From positions 100,065,796-100,129,795 of the forward strand of contig NC_081412.1 in NCBI RefSeq assembly GCF_030272615.1: DNA of 64,000 nt, in the 5' to 3' direction. Under the pieces are notes generated by a model that saw nothing but the letters and a program-made list of their open reading frames with translations, made no database searches and was not told where the DNA came from. How positions within the stretch are numbered: the stretch's first letter is position 1; each line of letters starts with the position of its first letter. Source of the stretch: Cryptomeria japonica (Eukaryota; Streptophyta; Pinopsida; Cupressales; Cupressaceae). The translations under genes were made by a program, and so were the position numbers. Positions 61,296 to 64,000 of the stretch are shown one piece after another.

Positions 61296-61640
61296 TGGAT
61301 GAATTTCTTCAATCCAAGCTAATCACTTTTTCGAATCCCTAACTGGTCGAATCAATCACACTTTGAGTATTCTTGCGCTATAATCTTGTCTACTTGCTTT
61401 CATATCATGCTTATGCACTAGTAGGTGAGATCCACAAACAAAGATATTTGAAGAAGAAAGAAGGACAATGGAGCCACATGAAGGAGATATTCAAGTCTGC
61501 ATTTGGTTTGCTTAGTTTTCAATCTTGAATGTCTTGTTTTCATGTCTCTATTGGATGTAATTAGGATTGATCATTGCATTTGAGCTTTTGTGATTGAGCT
61601 ATGACTAATATTGATGTGCTTTGATGATTTCCGATTTCCT

Positions 61641-63725
61641 AGCTACATTAATTATTCAACTATTGAACGGGCATGCTTAGCAGTGGTATTTGCAACATAG
61701 AAGCTCTGACACTATATGTTAAATCATCAAACATTGCTGGTTGCAAAAATTAATCCCCTAAAATACTTGCTTAGCAGAGCAGCTTTGACGGGTCACCTAG
61801 CAAAGTGGGTTATGATCCTCAGTGAATTTGATATTGAGTATATGGAGAAAAAGGCAATAAAAGGACAAGTCAGAGCAGATCAACTTGCAGAGGCTCCTAT
61901 TTATGATGATCATCCCATGTTGACCGATTTTCCAGATGAATCAATCTTTTCTCTCACATCTTCTAATGAATGGAAGTTATACTTTGATGGGTCCCATACC
62001 AAGTTTGGATCCAGAGCAGGCATCTTGTTTGTCACCCCTCAAGGTGATGCTATTCCCAAGTCCTACAGGATAACTTTTCATTGTACCAATAACATTGTAG
62101 AGTATGAAGCACTGGTCACAGGACTCCGAGTAGCGGTCCATTGGAATATCACACATTTGCAAGTCTATGGAGATTCTCATTTAGTCATCTGACAAGTGAA
62201 TGATGACTACGAAACAAAAGATGAAAATCTTATTCCCTATAAGCATATGGTAGATTTCTTCAAGACAAAATTCATGGCTATCCATTTCAGTCAAGTTCCA
62301 AGAATGCAAAATAAGTCAGTAGATGTGATGGCTACGATTGCTTCCATGTTGAATATGCCCCACAATATGGACAAATGTGAATTTTTAGTCGAACAGTTGT
62401 TGGTTCCTTCTTTTGACATTCCGACAGCAGATGTGATGTGCATTCTTGTTGGTCCTAACTCCCTATGGTACAATGATGTATATCAATATTTGAAATCCCA
62501 AACCTTACCACCTAACCTTTCCGCTAACCAATGCTGAGCCTTCATCTGACAGACAACTAAATATGTCATCATTGCTGACACCCTTTACTGTTGTTCCTTT
62601 AACCATACCCTCCTCATGTGTTTGGATTCTGACGAAGCACAAATGGCTTTACACAAGGTTCACGATGGCATATGTGGGGGCCATTTCAATGGTCTGAGCT
62701 TAGCCAAAAAGTTGATTTGTGCTGGGTATTATTGGCCCACTCTGGAAAAAGATGTTCATGATTTTGTTAAGAAATGCTACAAATGCCAGATCCACGGAAA
62801 CTATATTCATGCACCAGCCCAAGAGCTTCATTCTGTCATATCTCCATGGCCTTTTTCTCAATGGGGATTGGATCTTATTGGCAAGATTCACCTGACATCT
62901 GCAAATGGACACAAGTTCATCATCACAGCCACAAAGTATTTTACAAAATGGATCGAGGCTATCCCCATGACCTATATCACTGGTGTGCAAATTTCAAAAT
63001 TCCTACTGAATTATATCATATGCAGATATGGGGTTCCCCTTTCCATAGTCACAGATAATGGTCGTCCCTTCAAGAATAAAGATGTCAAGGAACTTTATGA
63101 AAAGTTTCATATCCAACACCATTTCTCCAATCCATACTATCCATTAGGGAATGGTCAAGCCGAAGCATCAAATAAAACCATTATCAAGATCCTGAAAAAG
63201 GTTGTCAATGACCCTGGTTGAGATTGGCATGTACAGTTGAATCCAGCACTATGGGCCTATCGCACTTCTATCTACACACCTACTAGTGCAACACCTTATT
63301 CCTTGGTGTATGGTGTGGAAGCCATTTTACCCTTGGAAGTGGAGATTCCTTCCTTGTGTGTTTCCTTGCAACATCTGATTGATGATGAGACTCACAGAGT
63401 CTCTCGGTTGCATCAGCTTGAGATGTTAGATGAGAAACGTCAGACAACCCTGACACATTTGCAAGCATATCAAAACTGTCTCCATCGCTCTTATAATAAG
63501 AAGGTCAAAGGGTGACACTTTGAAGTGGGAGATCTAGTTTTAAAGGCAAACCCTAAGAATGCACAGTCTACTGACATCATCAAAGGCAAGTTTGAACCTA
63601 ATTGGGTTGGGCCTTTCATAGTGACTATCGCCTATGGCTCAGGGGCATATCAACTTGCCACTCCAAAAGGTGAACCTTTGTCTGATCCTGTCAACAACAT
63701 GCACCTTCGCAAGTACTGGGCATAA
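61641..63725 (+). pseudogene. Element5 pol remnant: RNase H, second RNase H, integrase
   Basis: One plus frame runs from about 61641 to the natural stop at 63725, broken only by stops at 61698 (TAG), 61707, 62190, 62535, 62547, 63219 and 63513 (all TGA). Order: end of the first RNase H (YSTIERACLAVVFAT, LSEFDIEYM); a second, archaeal-type RNase H (WKLYFDGSHTKFGSRAGI, NNIVEYEAL, YGDSHLVI); integrase zinc region (HKVHDGICGGHF, CYKCQIHG); integrase core with Asp in GLDLIGKI and VTDNGRPF and Glu in GNGQAEASNK; and a C-terminal GPF module (WVGPFIV, GAYQL). The catalytic Asp/Glu of integrase remain. The second RNase H marks the Tat group. Several TGA stops (62190 and 63513, for example) stand where a CGA Arg codon is plausible. 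Upstream pol is deleted. Confidence 0.9.
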
Positions 63726-63756
63726 TTTTCTATCAGCACTTCTTCAAGTATGATCC

Positions 63757-63905
63757 TGAAAAAATACAAAAAAATCAAAAAGCAAAAAAAATACAAAAAA
63801 ATAAAAAAGCAAAAAAAATACAAAAAAATTAAAAAAAGCAAATAAAAATACAAAAAAAAAAAAAAAAAAAAAAAAAAACAAAAGAGAAAAAGAGCAAAAA
63901 AGTAA
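63757..63905 (+). repeat. A-rich simple repeat after Element5 pol
   Basis: Runs of AAAAAATACAAAAAAAT and AAAAAGC repeat, then a long A run. The minus-strand Phe-rich frame at 63650-63958 is an artefact of it. It sits where Element4 has its A-rich repeat. Confidence 0.75.
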
Positions 63906-63918
63906 AGAAAAATGATTT

Positions 63919-63993
63919 GCCCTCTAGTGAAAACCTGGCAAACAGGCGCTTTGGGCAAGTACCATGGTGAAAACCTGGCAATCAGGTGCCATG
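63919..63993 (+). other. Tandem RNA stem-loop pair of Element5
   Basis: Hairpin 5 (63919-63956): GCCC/GGGC and AGTG/CGCT, AAAA bulge, CCTG/CAGG, loop GCAAA. Hairpin 6 (63963-63993): CATGGTG/TGCCATG with two G-T wobbles, AAAA bulge, CCTG/CAGG, loop GCAAT. GGGCAAGTAC joins them, as in Element4. Confidence 0.7.
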
Positions 63994-64000
63994 TGTAATG

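Larger units (their letters stand above)
60067..61640 (+). repeat. Element5 LTR and leader (LTR end not fixed)
   Basis: The start is set by the host-LTR junction. I cannot place the LTR end because the second LTR is outside the window and no clear primer site is visible, perhaps lost in the deletion. Related phrases with CTTTTTGTGAATT and AATTGTTAATT recur near 60850 and 60930, and TTTGTCATAATT phrases recur at 61100-61230. Confidence 0.55.
60067..64000 (+). mobile_element. Element5: Tat-like Gypsy fragment, continues past window end
   Basis: It begins TGTATACGTCTAAAAATGGTC inside the Element3 LTR. That start resembles Element4 (TGTAATACCCTAAAAATGGTC), so it is probably an LTR start. After a T-rich LTR/leader with two repeat arrays and a TATA box, the sequence jumps at about 61641 into RNase H and integrase; gag, protease and reverse transcriptase are missing. 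The stem-loop pair and A-rich tract after the coding part match Element4. The second RNase H supports the Tat group. Confidence 0.8.

Noticed and set aside
61641-63725. The pol frame as the missing pol of Element4
   Set aside because: Element4 ends at 59041 with its own polypurine tract and 3' LTR. The pol frame lies in a separate element starting at 60067.

Overview
This 64 kb window looks like gene-poor DNA from a land plant with a large, repeat-rich nuclear genome. A gymnosperm such as a conifer is my guess, but nothing in the sequence fixes the species. I found no intact cellular gene, no rRNA or tRNA gene and no CRISPR array. Nearly everything recognisable is an LTR retrotransposon, and all copies carry disabling mutations.

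Layout. (1) 1-4119: AT-rich DNA without a gene, starting with five AT-rich palindromic repeats. (2) 4120-14132, minus strand: a large non-autonomous element ('LARD1') with ~3.2 kb LTRs, a decayed gag-like frame, no pol and a duplicated primer-binding site. (3) 14133-17537: pyrimidine-rich DNA without a gene. (4) 17538-26518: a solo Copia-type LTR with a clean 5-bp target duplication (AATAT), split by a nested minus-strand Copia element ('Copia1', 17672-25369). Copia1 has a full gag-pol reading frame interrupted only by stop codons, and is flanked by an unusual 38-bp duplication. (5) 26519-30177: no gene. (6) 30178-37254, minus strand: a second, older Copia element ('Copia2') with frameshifts and substituted catalytic residues in integrase and reverse transcriptase. 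(7) 37255-39412: AT-rich DNA, then a 600-bp purine tract. (8) 39413 to past the window end: 'Element3', with ~3.6 kb LTRs full of a recurring stem-loop-like module and a short internal region coding for an unknown acidic protein. Its right LTR is interrupted twice, by 'Element4' (46773-59041) and 'Element5' (from 60067).

Element4 and Element5 look like Ty3/Gypsy elements of the Tat type. Element4 keeps the LTR, primer site, a gag C-terminal part, 3' polypurine tract and a truncated 3' LTR, but has lost capsid and pol. On its antisense strand it carries a plant mobile domain (PMD) gene with a predicted in-phase GT-AG intron. Element5 keeps an LTR/leader, then jumps to RNase H, a second (archaeal-type) RNase H and integrase. 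Both carry the same small stem-loop after the coding part, six copies in all, with paired base changes that keep the helices. Element4 also has a palindromic TCGTACGAG motif concentrated in its sense leader and in the intron of the antisense gene.

The best candidates for something not fully described are the covarying stem-loop family, the antisense spliced PMD gene with its GTAC-palindrome clusters, and the stem-loop modules of the Element3 LTR. The nested order is solo LTR before Copia1, and Element3 before Element4 and Element5. Most premature stops can be explained by C-to-T changes as expected of methylated, silenced repeats. All alignments were done by eye; identities are rough.
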